33,788 bases of DNA from Pseudomonadales bacterium (lineage in GTDB: Bacteria > Pseudomonadota > Gammaproteobacteria > Pseudomonadales > Moraxellaceae): NCBI GenBank assembly GCA_013043915.1, contig JABEVH010000071.1:1-33788 (forward strand), given 5' to 3'. Numbering within the stretch: position 1 is the first letter of the stretch; each line of letters begins with the position of its first letter. Below the pieces are notes generated by a model that was not told where the DNA came from, searched no databases, and saw only the letters and a program-made list of their open reading frames with translations. Made by a program: the position numbers and the translations under genes. Positions 1 to 6,745 of the stretch are shown here, one piece after another.

Positions 1-1
1 G

Positions 2-394
2 GATCTGGTCGATGAAGTGCGCCGCGTGATTCGTGGGAGCCTGGGCAACCGCGCCAAAGAGAGCTTGCTGGTGGACTTCATCAATCAGACCGATCTGGAT
101 CAGATAGGTGACAAGGCCAGTGTTATAGATGCTTTCTTCACCTTTGCCCAGGCGGAACAGCAGCGTGAGGCGCAAGAATTGATCAGCGCTGAGAGCCTGA
201 ATGCAGAGGCGGCTAGACGCTATATCACTACCTCGCTAAAACGTGAGTTCGCCAGTGACAATGGTACTGAGCTCAATGCCGTTCTGCCCAAGATGAGCCC
301 GCTGAATCCGCAATACCTGACTAAAAAGCAAAGTGTGTTTCAGAAAATAGCTGCTTTTGTTGAGAAGTTCAAAGGTGTGGGTGGGCAAGTTTGA
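2..394 (+). CDS. hsdR: Type I restriction enzyme R subunit, C-terminal fragment (cut by window edge)
   Basis: The frame is open from base 2 to a TGA at 392-394 and has no start inside the window, so only the last 130 or so residues of a much longer protein are present. The residues visible ([29 protein letters not shown] at the end) match the C-terminal helical domain of HsdR, the motor and nuclease subunit of type I restriction-modification complexes, which contacts the HsdM/HsdS methyltransferase core. The nuclease and helicase domains would lie upstream of base 1. The C-terminus looks natural, so the insertion-sequence remnant that follows has not obviously shortened the protein. Whether the rest of the gene and hsdM/hsdS are intact cannot be seen here. 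Confidence 0.8.
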   Translation, partial: DLVDEVRRVIRGSLGNRAKESLLVDFINQTDLDQIGDKASVIDAFFTFAQAEQQREAQELISAESLNAEAARRYITTSLKREFASDNGTELNAVLPKMSPLNPQYLTKKQSVFQKIAAFVEKFKGVGGQV

Positions 395-404
395 TGGGGG
401 TATA

Positions 405-1021
405 TCCGCAACTAGTGCCTGGTGCAACAAGTCTGGACAAGAGTATGCCCGGTGCTTGCGGAGGCGACGCGGATGCGGGGGTGATACGTGGCATTTGGAC
501 GAAGTGTATCTGTGGATCAATGGTCGACTTCAGTACCTGTGGATAGCTGTTGACCAGGAAGGTGATGTCCTGGATATTCTGGTACAGCCGCGCCGGAATA
601 AGGCTGCTGCCATCCAGTTTTTCCGCAAGCTATTGAAGGGCCAGGGATGTGCTCTCCGGCAGATCGTGACGGATAAGCTGGCAAGCTATTCGGCAGCGAA
701 AGCTGCGGTGATGCCAAGTGTCATGCATGTACGTGACAAGGGAGCCAATAATCGTGCCGAGAACTCGTATCAGCCAACGCGGGAGAGGGAAAGACGACGG
801 CGACGATTCAAGTCGTCGGGTGAGGCGCAACGATTTCTAGCCACATTTTCCACGATCAGCAACCACTTTCGCCCCGGCCGTCACCTGCTAAAAGCAGCAC
901 ATTATCGAGAGATCATGGAGCGGCGCTTTGCCGATTGGCACGAAATTTGTCGGAGCAGTGCGGCATGAAAAGGGCAACTGCGGCACTTTTGCGGCCAGAA
1001 AAAGTTAACATGACAGTACCC
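405..1021 (+). mobile_element. Remnant of an IS6-family insertion sequence (left end missing)
   Basis: This interval holds a 5'-truncated IS6-type transposase and, at about 1001-1021, a candidate right terminal repeat. Read on the minus strand it begins GGGTACTGTCATGTTAAC, which resembles IS6-family ends that begin GG(C/T)xCTGT. No matching left terminal repeat is seen between the hsdR stop at 394 and the first transposase-like residue near 417. The element therefore appears decayed and not self-mobile. The right boundary is tentative because it rests on the end sequence alone; it lies directly beside the hairpin at the end of brnA. Confidence 0.6.
417..968 (+). pseudogene. IS6-family DDE transposase, N-terminally truncated
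   Basis: The reading frame encodes the catalytic domain of an IS6/IS26-type transposase: TWHLDEVYLWINGR carries the first aspartate, RQIVTDKLASY the second, and NNRAENSYQPTRERERR the glutamate and the conserved family tail, so all three DDE residues are present. Recognisable similarity begins only at about WCNKSGQEYARCLRRRR, near base 417. The roughly 50-60 N-terminal residues that normally carry the helix-turn-helix are missing, replaced by sequence running on from the end of hsdR. Family members are usually about 230-240 residues. I read it as an inactive remnant. Any start codon used by the open frame would lie inside hsdR. Confidence 0.8.
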
Positions 1022-1043
1022 AACGCCCAGTCAGTGGGCGTTG
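1021..1043 (-). terminator. Hairpin spanning the brnA stop codon
   Basis: CAACGCCCA (1021-1029) and TGGGCGTTG (1035-1043) form a perfect nine-base-pair stem with a five-base loop, and the brnA stop codon (1031-1033) lies mostly in the loop. There is no clear T tract on the minus-strand side, so it is not a classical intrinsic terminator; it may stabilise the mRNA 3' end or only weakly terminate. It abuts the presumed right end of the IS6 remnant. Confidence 0.4.
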
Positions 1044-1327
1044 GGATGCTCGGCGATGAACTGTCGTAGCGCGGTGTCAATGCGGGTCTGCCAGCCTTCG
1101 CCAGCTGACTTGAAATGTTCGACAACCTCATGCGACAGCCGGATGTTGATACGTTCCTTCGGAAACTCAACATGCGGGCGGCCACGAGGTTTGAGCATTT
1201 TCTTGGCGACCTTCTCGCCGAAAATCTGAGGCAGCATTTCGCTGGCCGGACGTGCCTTGGCGAAATCATCCGCTGTCCATTCTGGGTTTTCGTCGTCCAG
1301 TAGTTCAGGGTTGGGCTTTTTGCTCAT
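1031..1327 (-). CDS. brnA: BrnA-type antitoxin
   Basis: The 98-residue protein has the organisation of BrnA (DUF4415) antitoxins: an acidic N-terminal part that neutralises the toxin (PELLDDENPEWTADDFAKAR), followed by a ribbon-helix-helix DNA-binding segment (KERINIRLSHEVVEHFKSAG ... WQTRIDTALRQFI). In the family it binds BrnT and represses the shared promoter. The ATG at 1327 is preceded by a good ribosome-binding site (GAGGTG, about six bases away) that lies inside the 3' end of brnT. The two genes overlap by 23 bases, toxin first, which is the usual BrnTA order and implies translational coupling. Adjacent to the IS remnant and restriction genes, it fits a mobile or defence-type neighbourhood. 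Confidence 0.9.
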   Translation of the reverse strand: MSKKPNPELLDDENPEWTADDFAKARPASEMLPQIFGEKVAKKMLKPRGRPHVEFPKERINIRLSHEVVEHFKSAGEGWQTRIDTALRQFIAEHPNAH

Positions 1328-1580
1328 ACTGTTTCACCTCTCGTTTGTTCGCTTTACGCAGGCTGATGACGTGCACCTTGCCAACGCGGGGTGTGAACAC
1401 CACAGCATAGAGTCGGTCACCGATGTATCCGAATGCCCGATACCGGCGCTCGCCGTAGTCCTTCCGGTCATCTTCTTCGATCACTGCGTCAGACCAATCA
1501 AGCTGCGCGACCAGTGAGAACGGCAGGCCGCGCTCACGTTCGTTTCGCTCATTTTTAGCGGGGTCAAAGCTGATGTCCAT
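1305..1580 (-). CDS. brnT: BrnT-type ribonuclease toxin
   Basis: This is a 91-residue protein of the BrnT/DUF497 family, RelE-fold endoribonuclease toxins that inhibit translation. Characteristic pieces are MDISFDPAKNERNERERGLPF at the start, DRKDYGERRYRAFGYI in the middle and VISLRKANKREVKQYE at the end. A longer reading from a GTG at 1598 is possible, but a near-consensus promoter lies across that position, and the family N-terminus (M-D-x-x-x-D-x-x-K-N) aligns with the ATG at 1580, so I chose that start. It is the first gene of the brnT-brnA operon. If the promoter call is right, the mRNA is leaderless or nearly so. Confidence 0.9.
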   Translation of the reverse strand: MDISFDPAKNERNERERGLPFSLVAQLDWSDAVIEEDDRKDYGERRYRAFGYIGDRLYAVVFTPRVGKVHVISLRKANKREVKQYEQKAQP

Positions 1581-1587
1581 ACCATTT

Positions 1588-1615
1588 ATTGTACTCACAG
1601 AAAATTGCCTGTCAA
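1588..1615 (-). promoter_or_regulatory. Sigma-70-type promoter of brnT-brnA
   Basis: On the minus strand there is a perfect -35 hexamer TTGACA (1610-1615), a 16-base spacer and TACAAT (1588-1593) as -10. Transcription would begin near 1581-1582, only one or two bases before the brnT ATG at 1578-1580. BrnA is known to autorepress its operon in characterised systems, so an operator is expected to overlap this element; I could not identify a clear palindrome. Confidence 0.65.
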
Positions 1616-2209
1616 GCGTTGTCCCCGTCCGCTTGTCCTAGTTCTGTGATCACACATCCTCACCGTGCAGTAAGAAGTGAAGTAAATGCTTGTTGTTTGG
1701 ACAATCACTCCAATCTTTCCTCATTAGCCCGAATCATTGCTCAGGTGTTGAGATAACAAGTTGGATTCCGGGGGGTGACTGCACCACCATTCCTTCAATG
1801 CCGACTTCTCTTAGTCGGCTTTGTTGTTTATGGAGTATCCCCGCACCACGCCGGCTCCCGGCCTGTTCTGCGTGTGTTTTTCCTTCTCCCCTTCCTGATT
1901 TTTGGCCTGTTTTCTCAGGTGTTCGATTCTTTTCTGCTCTCTGTTCTCGATTGTGTCCCAGGGAGTGGTGTATCAACTTCTTTGGGTAAGCAGTAGAGCC
2001 GCTACCGGCAGGCCCGGACGGTAATGGCATTCTTGTTGTTGGGTTGGCGGTGCAGGGTGCGGTCCAGCACTAGCACAAAAAGGAAAAGCCCCCAAAAAGG
2101 CCAAAGTACGGAAGTCAAATGAGGGCAATGGATCCAGCGCAGGGCATGGCATATGGAAGCTCGGGGCTGTGACGAACATGAGTGCGCAATTTTACTTATT
2201 CAAAGCCTT
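1616..2209. other. Intergenic stretch with no convincing gene
   Basis: About 600 bases between the brnT promoter and the end of the methyltransferase gene hold no frame I can assign to a family. The minus strand is purine-rich at 1815-1970, so several short frames there look strongly charged, including one ending at a TAA near 1804 (PWDTIENREQKRIEHLRKQ is part of it) that lacks a start codon. Around 2002-2179 two other minus-strand frames overlap, one ending RQPNNKNAITVRACR at 2002. These may be decayed gene fragments from a mobile region. A terminator-like hairpin on the plus strand lies at 1800-1830. Confidence 0.5.
1800..1830 (+). terminator. Orphan intrinsic-terminator-like hairpin
   Basis: GCCGACT (1800-1806) and AGTCGGC (1813-1819) form a perfect seven-base-pair stem with a six-base loop, followed by TTTGTTGTTTA. 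This has the form of a rho-independent terminator on the plus strand, yet no plus-strand gene lies upstream of it before the IS remnant. It could end a small RNA or be left over from a lost gene. Confidence 0.45.
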
Positions 2210-4375
2210 TCAGAGGGATGCCCTGCGCGTGATATGAAACTCTGGAAATCGTTCTTGCAGTTTATGTTCCAGTATCGCCAAAGTGGCCGTATCACTTGAG
2301 TCTGTTATCTCCAGGCTACCTGCCAGCATGGCAACAGCTTGAGCATACACAGCCATGGCGGTGTCGTTAGAACTCCAACCTAGGTCAAGCAGTTCATCTA
2401 CCCAGGGTTGGCAGATGATGGTACTAAATTTTTTAATAATGTCTTGCAAGGTTATCGGAGATTTGGGTTGTGATTGTCGGCGAGCTATAAAGGCAATGCA
2501 GGTGTTTACCGCGAGTGACCCCATGGCTCGAGGTCTTGCTTTTCTTTCAATACATAAAGGCTGTGCGCTACAAATGATTAAAGGTGCCAGTCTGAAGGCA
2601 TGTATCAGGGCTAGCCATCCCCCTAAGGAGGCATGCGTATATACAAAGCTCATGACCCCGTAGGGTTTTAGGACACGAGCGGCTTCACGTAACGAATCGG
2701 TTAACATGCTGCAATAATTGGCGTGGGCTAGTTGCTGTGAACCAGAGCGTTGGCGCGAAGCAACCAATTCTTCAGTGCCAGTACGAGCCGTGGTGGAGGC
2801 AGCAAATAGAGCTGGGTTGATAGGGGTAAATAGCATTCTTTTCCAGGCATAGAAAAAGTCAGCCAAAATGCTGTAATACATATTGTCGTAATAGGGTGGA
2901 TCCGTCACGATGGCATCGAAATAGGCATCTGTATAGGGAAGTTGTCGGGCTGAAGCGAGCTGAACCTTCGCTGTTCCCCTGCGTAAGGCCAAGGCATCGA
3001 GACCATCCAGCATACGTTGCAACTTGCTCCATAAATTTCCAGGGCCGCTGAGCAAAGGATCCGCTTCAGCATAATCCCAGAGCATCGCTATGCCTGGGCC
3101 ACAAAAGGCCCTGCCGACCTGTTCATTCTGCGCTATCCACATGGACAATCGACAGTTCCAGTCGATCATCTGGTCGATCAGTCCAGACAGGATGCCTAAG
3201 ATAAATCGGGCTTCATTGACAGGTAATTTATCTGATAGGGATAAGTATTCCATGCGTATTTCATGTATCAGTGCCAGTAAAACAACGCGTTGGCGTGGAT
3301 TCATAACATCTGCATGTGTTTTCATGCCGTACAGTGCTGGATTAACAATACCTGACCAGCGAGGGAGTGGTGAAGCGGGCAATGGCTGATCGAGCTTTTG
3401 CAAGTAATCCTGTTCCCGCTGGTTAAGAAACTCACGATCTGGGCAGGCCGGTAGTTTAGGCAGCGCAAAGGATTTTCCTGCGCCCTTGTTTTTCAAGACC
3501 AGAGCCATTAACTCATCACGGCATTCAGCAATATTCGGCTGTATAGGTTGCCCACAGCGTGGGCAACTAAAACGGGCACCTGGTGATGGCTTTGCTATGT
3601 CCTGATCATGGGTCATGGATAGAGTCTGAGTCTCAGCCTGGCTGTTTAAAGTCAGTCGTAATGAGCGCTTTCTTGTTCGTGATAACCAAGGCCTTCTCGA
3701 CAGGCTAAAGCGGTAATTGCATGTGGAGCAAGCTGTTGAATAGCTCCATAAGTAGGTTATAGGTCCGAGGAGGGTTTCTTCTGTACACAAAACCTGTCTC
3801 AAGGGGTACAGATCCAGGGTGACTTGACGCAAACGTTCTAGAATACGAAGTCCGGAATCCTCAATTAGGGGCTTGAGACGATTTATGTCACGAGAGGGAA
3901 CCAGCTCAAGATGACACTGCTGAATGAATACAGATAGTTCATTGATATCTGAAGCATGCACCGCTGCTCCTAAATTGCTCCCTTCCAGAGGAATGGTTCC
4001 TCCACCACCAAACATGTCAAGCAGCTTAGGGCGATAACCGTATTGCTGTAGCAATGTTTTTTCGCATGCTGAAAGTACGTCTTCATCACCTATAAGCGAA
4101 CATGCCGTGGTTGCCAACAATGATTGCATCTCTGCATTCTGTGTCTTGCAGAGAGAGGCAAATACCAGAGAACGCATGGCGCTATGCGGGCGTCGTGCCC
4201 ACCACACTTGCAGGGTGTGAGATGTCTCACCTCGGGCATGCCGTTCCTTGCTGCCAGCCAGTGAGGCGTCGACATGCATCAGTCCTGCATCAATCAGGCG
4301 CTGTTGTGTCTCAGGCACTTCATAAAAAGTAGGTATTGAGCCTGAAACCGGTGGTTGGTTGAGACTAAACGGCAT
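2210..4375 (-). CDS. DUF1156/COG1743-type DNA methyltransferase with zinc-ribbon
   Basis: The 721-residue protein has the features of the large DUF1156-containing adenine-type DNA methylases. An N-terminal segment with HTLQVWWARRPHSAMR precedes the S-adenosylmethionine-binding motif LLDMFGGGGTIPLEG (near residue 120) and the following acidic loop HASDINELS. Two CxxC knuckles (CSTC near 216 and CPRC near 271) suggest a zinc ribbon in the middle. The catalytic motif IVTDPPYYDNMYY sits near 490. I chose the ATG at 4375 because a candidate promoter at 4424-4451 would place the alternative GTG start (4441, 743 residues) inside the promoter; neither start has a good ribosome-binding site. No nuclease, ATPase or other usual partner of a defence cassette lies beside it, so it may be a solitary modification enzyme or a remnant. 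Confidence 0.8.
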   Translation of the reverse strand: MPFSLNQPPVSGSIPTFYEVPETQQRLIDAGLMHVDASLAGSKERHARGETSHTLQVWWARRPHSAMRSLVFASLCKTQNAEMQSLLATTACSLIGDEDVLSACEKTLLQQYGYRPKLLDMFGGGGTIPLEGSNLGAAVHASDINELSVFIQQCHLELVPSRDINRLKPLIEDSGLRILERLRQVTLDLYPLRQVLCTEETLLGPITYLWSYSTACSTCNYRFSLSRRPWLSRTRKRSLRLTLNSQAETQTLSMTHDQDIAKPSPGARFSCPRCGQPIQPNIAECRDELMALVLKNKGAGKSFALPKLPACPDREFLNQREQDYLQKLDQPLPASPLPRWSGIVNPALYGMKTHADVMNPRQRVVLLALIHEIRMEYLSLSDKLPVNEARFILGILSGLIDQMIDWNCRLSMWIAQNEQVGRAFCGPGIAMLWDYAEADPLLSGPGNLWSKLQRMLDGLDALALRRGTAKVQLASARQLPYTDAYFDAIVTDPPYYDNMYYSILADFFYAWKRMLFTPINPALFAASTTARTGTEELVASRQRSGSQQLAHANYCSMLTDSLREAARVLKPYGVMSFVYTHASLGGWLALIHAFRLAPLIICSAQPLCIERKARPRAMGSLAVNTCIAFIARRQSQPKSPITLQDIIKKFSTIICQPWVDELLDLGWSSNDTAMAVYAQAVAMLAGSLEITDSSDTATLAILEHKLQERFPEFHITRRASL

Positions 4376-4423
4376 CACGGGGTTCCATGGTTTTGATACC
4401 GATATGGATGAACTGAACTCATC

Positions 4424-4451
4424 ATTTTGGCCGTATGGCACCGAATGTCAA
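4424..4451 (-). promoter_or_regulatory. Candidate promoter of the methyltransferase gene
   Basis: The minus strand shows a perfect TTGACA (4446-4451), a 16-base spacer and CAAAAT (4424-4429, four of six matches to TATAAT). It would start transcription near 4417 and supports the ATG at 4375 as the gene start. The region up to the divergent gene at 4532 also contains the small inverted repeat CTATG-TAT-CATAG (4502-4514), of unknown role. Confidence 0.4.
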
Positions 4452-4531
4452 AAACACGGGTAGTTCAGGTCAAGCCGGCTTAGGGTGCAACCGCTAGACT
4501 GCTATGTATCATAGTTGGTGAGGCCATAATC

Positions 4532-5134
4532 ATGCTAGGTTTCCCTTTGGGTGTTTTATTCGCTAATGGATTTGAATGGGTAGCCCATAAGTATGTACTT
4601 CATGGTGTTCCCAAGCACGGACAGCCACGATACAGTCCCTTTCCAAAAAATATGCGCAGCCACTGGGCTCATCATAAGGAAGTCAGGCTGGCGAGTTTCC
4701 ATGACCATGCCTACGAAGAAGGTATAAAAAACTGGCGAACACGAAATGAAGTGGCCTCTTTATTGGTGCTGACGGGAGCTACTACGCTGGTGGCACCGGT
4801 GGCGCCTTTTTTTACACTCGGAACTTACTACGGTGCTGCTCGATATTTCTATGTGCATCGCAAAGCACATCTGGATCCAGAATGGGGGCGTCAGCATGTG
4901 CCCTGGCATTACGATCATCACATGAATAAAAGCCAGGATGCCAACTGGTGTGTGACGCGTCCTTGGTTTGATTACCTCATGGGCACCCGCGTTATGGCAA
5001 GTTCAGCCTGGGCTGAGAGCAACCCATTGGGCTGGTCATTACCCGGCTTTTTAGAGAAGCCGCTGAACCGTTGGTCGCGTCGTTTGTTTCCTTCCGTTTA
5101 TGCAATGAGCCAAGAGGAGGGTATTCATGGTTGA
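4532..5134 (+). CDS. Membrane histidine-motif protein, fatty acid hydroxylase-like
   Basis: The 200-residue protein has the clustered histidines of the fatty acid hydroxylase/sterol desaturase superfamily, whose members bind two iron atoms at the membrane surface. They are H19-x4-H24, HWAHH at 44-48, H109-x3-H113 and H122-x3-H126-x2-HH at 129-130. Hydrophobic stretches at about 3-18 and 76-108 are the likely membrane segments. It is shorter than typical sterol desaturases but close to small bacterial members. The N-terminus begins very near the first hydrophobic segment, so a start slightly upstream (for example CTG at 4499) cannot be excluded; the ATG at 4532 has a weak GAGG upstream. It overlaps the next gene by eight bases. 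The substrate is unknown; a lipid or carotenoid-like molecule is an inference from the family. Confidence 0.75.
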   Translation: MLGFPLGVLFANGFEWVAHKYVLHGVPKHGQPRYSPFPKNMRSHWAHHKEVRLASFHDHAYEEGIKNWRTRNEVASLLVLTGATTLVAPVAPFFTLGTYYGAARYFYVHRKAHLDPEWGRQHVPWHYDHHMNKSQDANWCVTRPWFDYLMGTRVMASSAWAESNPLGWSLPGFLEKPLNRWSRRLFPSVYAMSQEEGIHG

Positions 5135-6149
5135 TTGGAGAATAACTCAAGTTACACCAGATTCACTGATTAATCCGGACGGAACCGTCAATTTGGGATG
5201 GTGGCAAACACCGTTCAATGCACTGGGCTTGGATGATCTGCAAGTGCCTGATCCTATGGGGGGGGTGCGTGCGCGCTATACCCGATTCTGGCGTTTCAAG
5301 CGCTGGGAATTTTGGTGTTTGGATAGCGCACAGAGCATGGTGGGTCTGGCGCTTGTAGATTTAGGTTATGCTTGGTCAGTATTTGCCTATGTCTATGACA
5401 AAGCCACCAGCCAAACTCGTTCATGGACGGAGCGCCATTCACCCTGGTCGCGATTGAGGGGGGCGCAGATGGTGATGAGTGAAGGCGCCCAGCATGGCCG
5501 TAGTTATTACCAAGGTCGAGGTGGCAGAATAGAGATTATTCATGCTCCACAGGGTAGACAGTTGCGCATAGATCTTCCTGCTCTGGAATTGCAAGGAGAT
5601 ATGTGGATCCCCGCAGTAACTGCATTATCCCTGTGTTTGCCAGCAGGAGCTGATGGATGGACCTATACCTGCAAGATGGTAGGTATGCCTGTTATGGGTA
5701 ACCTCAGCGTGCAGGGTGTGTCTATCGAACCTGCTCATGCCTTGGCTAGTCTGGATATCAGTATGGGGCTGATGCGCCGCGAGACATATTGGCAATGGAC
5801 TTCGCTGATGGGCAATATTGATGGCCACATCATGGGTTTAAATATGGCCATGGGTGTCAATGAAAGTGGTCAAACTGAAAATGCACTTTGGCTAGATGGA
5901 CAGTTACACAAGATTGGACCGGCCTCATTCCATGCTTTTGAGGGTGGTTGTCGCATGCAGGCCGAGGGTGTGAATCTTGAGTTTCAGGGACGAGCATCCC
6001 ATGGCGAACATGTGCAGCTTGGCTGGGTGGCTAGCCGATTCAAGCAGTGGCAGGGAAGTTACAGCGGGGTTATCAACATAGCGAAGGGAAAAAACTTACG
6101 ATTTAAGGGTGTCTATGGGCTGTGGGAAGATCACTATGTGAAATGGTGA
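5127..6149 (+). CDS. DUF2804 domain-containing protein
   Basis: This 340-residue protein has the signature of DUF2804: a tryptophan-rich N-terminal part (NLGWWQTPFNALGL, RFWRFKRWEFWCLDS), the central ETYWQWTSLMGNIDGHIMG with its W-x-W and the NxA-type loop, and the family C-terminus FKGVYGLWEDHYVKW. It has no signal peptide. The role of the family is not established as far as I know. Its ATG lies inside the end of the preceding hydroxylase-like gene and is preceded by a strong ribosome-binding site (GAGGAGGG), so the two are almost certainly made together. That points to a shared job, probably on a hydrophobic small molecule or lipid, but this is inference from the neighbour only. Confidence 0.8.
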   Translation: MVDWRITQVTPDSLINPDGTVNLGWWQTPFNALGLDDLQVPDPMGGVRARYTRFWRFKRWEFWCLDSAQSMVGLALVDLGYAWSVFAYVYDKATSQTRSWTERHSPWSRLRGAQMVMSEGAQHGRSYYQGRGGRIEIIHAPQGRQLRIDLPALELQGDMWIPAVTALSLCLPAGADGWTYTCKMVGMPVMGNLSVQGVSIEPAHALASLDISMGLMRRETYWQWTSLMGNIDGHIMGLNMAMGVNESGQTENALWLDGQLHKIGPASFHAFEGGCRMQAEGVNLEFQGRASHGEHVQLGWVASRFKQWQGSYSGVINIAKGKNLRFKGVYGLWEDHYVKW

Positions 6150-6248
6150 TGCATCGTAGAGATTTGCTAGCGCAGGGTTAAGGGACTATACCTATCAATA
6201 CATTCGTACAATATTGATTCTGGATGCTAATTCTGCGGGTAACATACA

Positions 6249-6701
6249 ATGAGTGTGACCAGGGTAACAAAACAGCAAGGTTTACGGCGGTGGATAGGGG
6301 TTGGATGTATGTTGGGCGCTTTAGTACTGGCGCAGTCAGCTTATGCCGAGATTGCTGTTGTTGTTGGAGTAAATAGTGATATAAAACATATGGATAAAAA
6401 TGTTCTTGTCGATATCTATATGAGTAAAATAAGTGCCACCCCTGAGGGTGTTGCTGTTATTCCATTGGATAATACCGGAAAAGCACGCAGTCATTTTTAT
6501 CGTGTGACGGTGAATAAATCGCTGCATCAATTGCGAAAATTTTGGTCACATCAGGTTGCTCAGGCCACGGGGGAGCCTCCCAAGGAGTTAGATTCTGATC
6601 AAGAGATTCTTGATGTGGTCAGTAAAAACCCCAATACCTTAGGTTATATAGATAAAGCACATATTAATGATCAGGTGCGTGTCTTGCTGACGTTACCCTA
6701 G
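6249..6701 (+). CDS. Small periplasmic phosphate-binding-like protein (PstS-like)
   Basis: The 150-residue protein begins with a signal peptide (basic MSVTRVTKQQGLRRW, hydrophobic core, AYA cleavage site before EIAVVV near residue 33). The mature part resembles the short substrate-binding proteins annotated as phosphate ABC transporter components: VGVNSDIKHMDKNVLVDIYM, a KARSHFYRVTVNK segment, and FWSHQVAQATGEPP, ending in the typical NPNTLGYIDKAH. These are about half the size of a classical PstS, and many are not linked to transporters, so the ligand is uncertain. It stands alone on the plus strand, convergent with the TonB/phosphodiesterase operon. An inverted repeat TCAATA...TATTGA (6195-6217) lies in the upstream region, close to a possible TACAAT -10. 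Confidence 0.7.
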   Translation: MSVTRVTKQQGLRRWIGVGCMLGALVLAQSAYAEIAVVVGVNSDIKHMDKNVLVDIYMSKISATPEGVAVIPLDNTGKARSHFYRVTVNKSLHQLRKFWSHQVAQATGEPPKELDSDQEILDVVSKNPNTLGYIDKAHINDQVRVLLTLP

Positions 6702-6730
6702 AGGTTCCGGATTACCTGTATCCGGAACCT
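6702..6730. terminator. Bidirectional hairpin between convergent genes
   Basis: AGGTTCCGGAT (6702-6712) and ATCCGGAACCT (6720-6730) form a perfect 11-base-pair stem with a seven-base loop, starting one base after the stop of the PstS-like gene and ending 15 bases before the phosphodiesterase stop. There is no strong T run on either side, so it is probably a 3'-end stabilising or weak bidirectional terminator structure. Confidence 0.6.
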
Positions 6731-6745
6731 GCCAGGTTCCTTAAT

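Noticed and set aside
1734-2030. Charged 98-residue minus-strand frame as a real protein
   Set aside because: The stretch is purine-rich, so all minus-strand frames look charged; no family match or convincing start was found.
2210-4441. BREX PglX or DISARM methyltransferase
   Set aside because: The motif order, zinc knuckles and the WWARRP segment fit the DUF1156/COG1743 type, and no BREX or DISARM partner genes are in the window.
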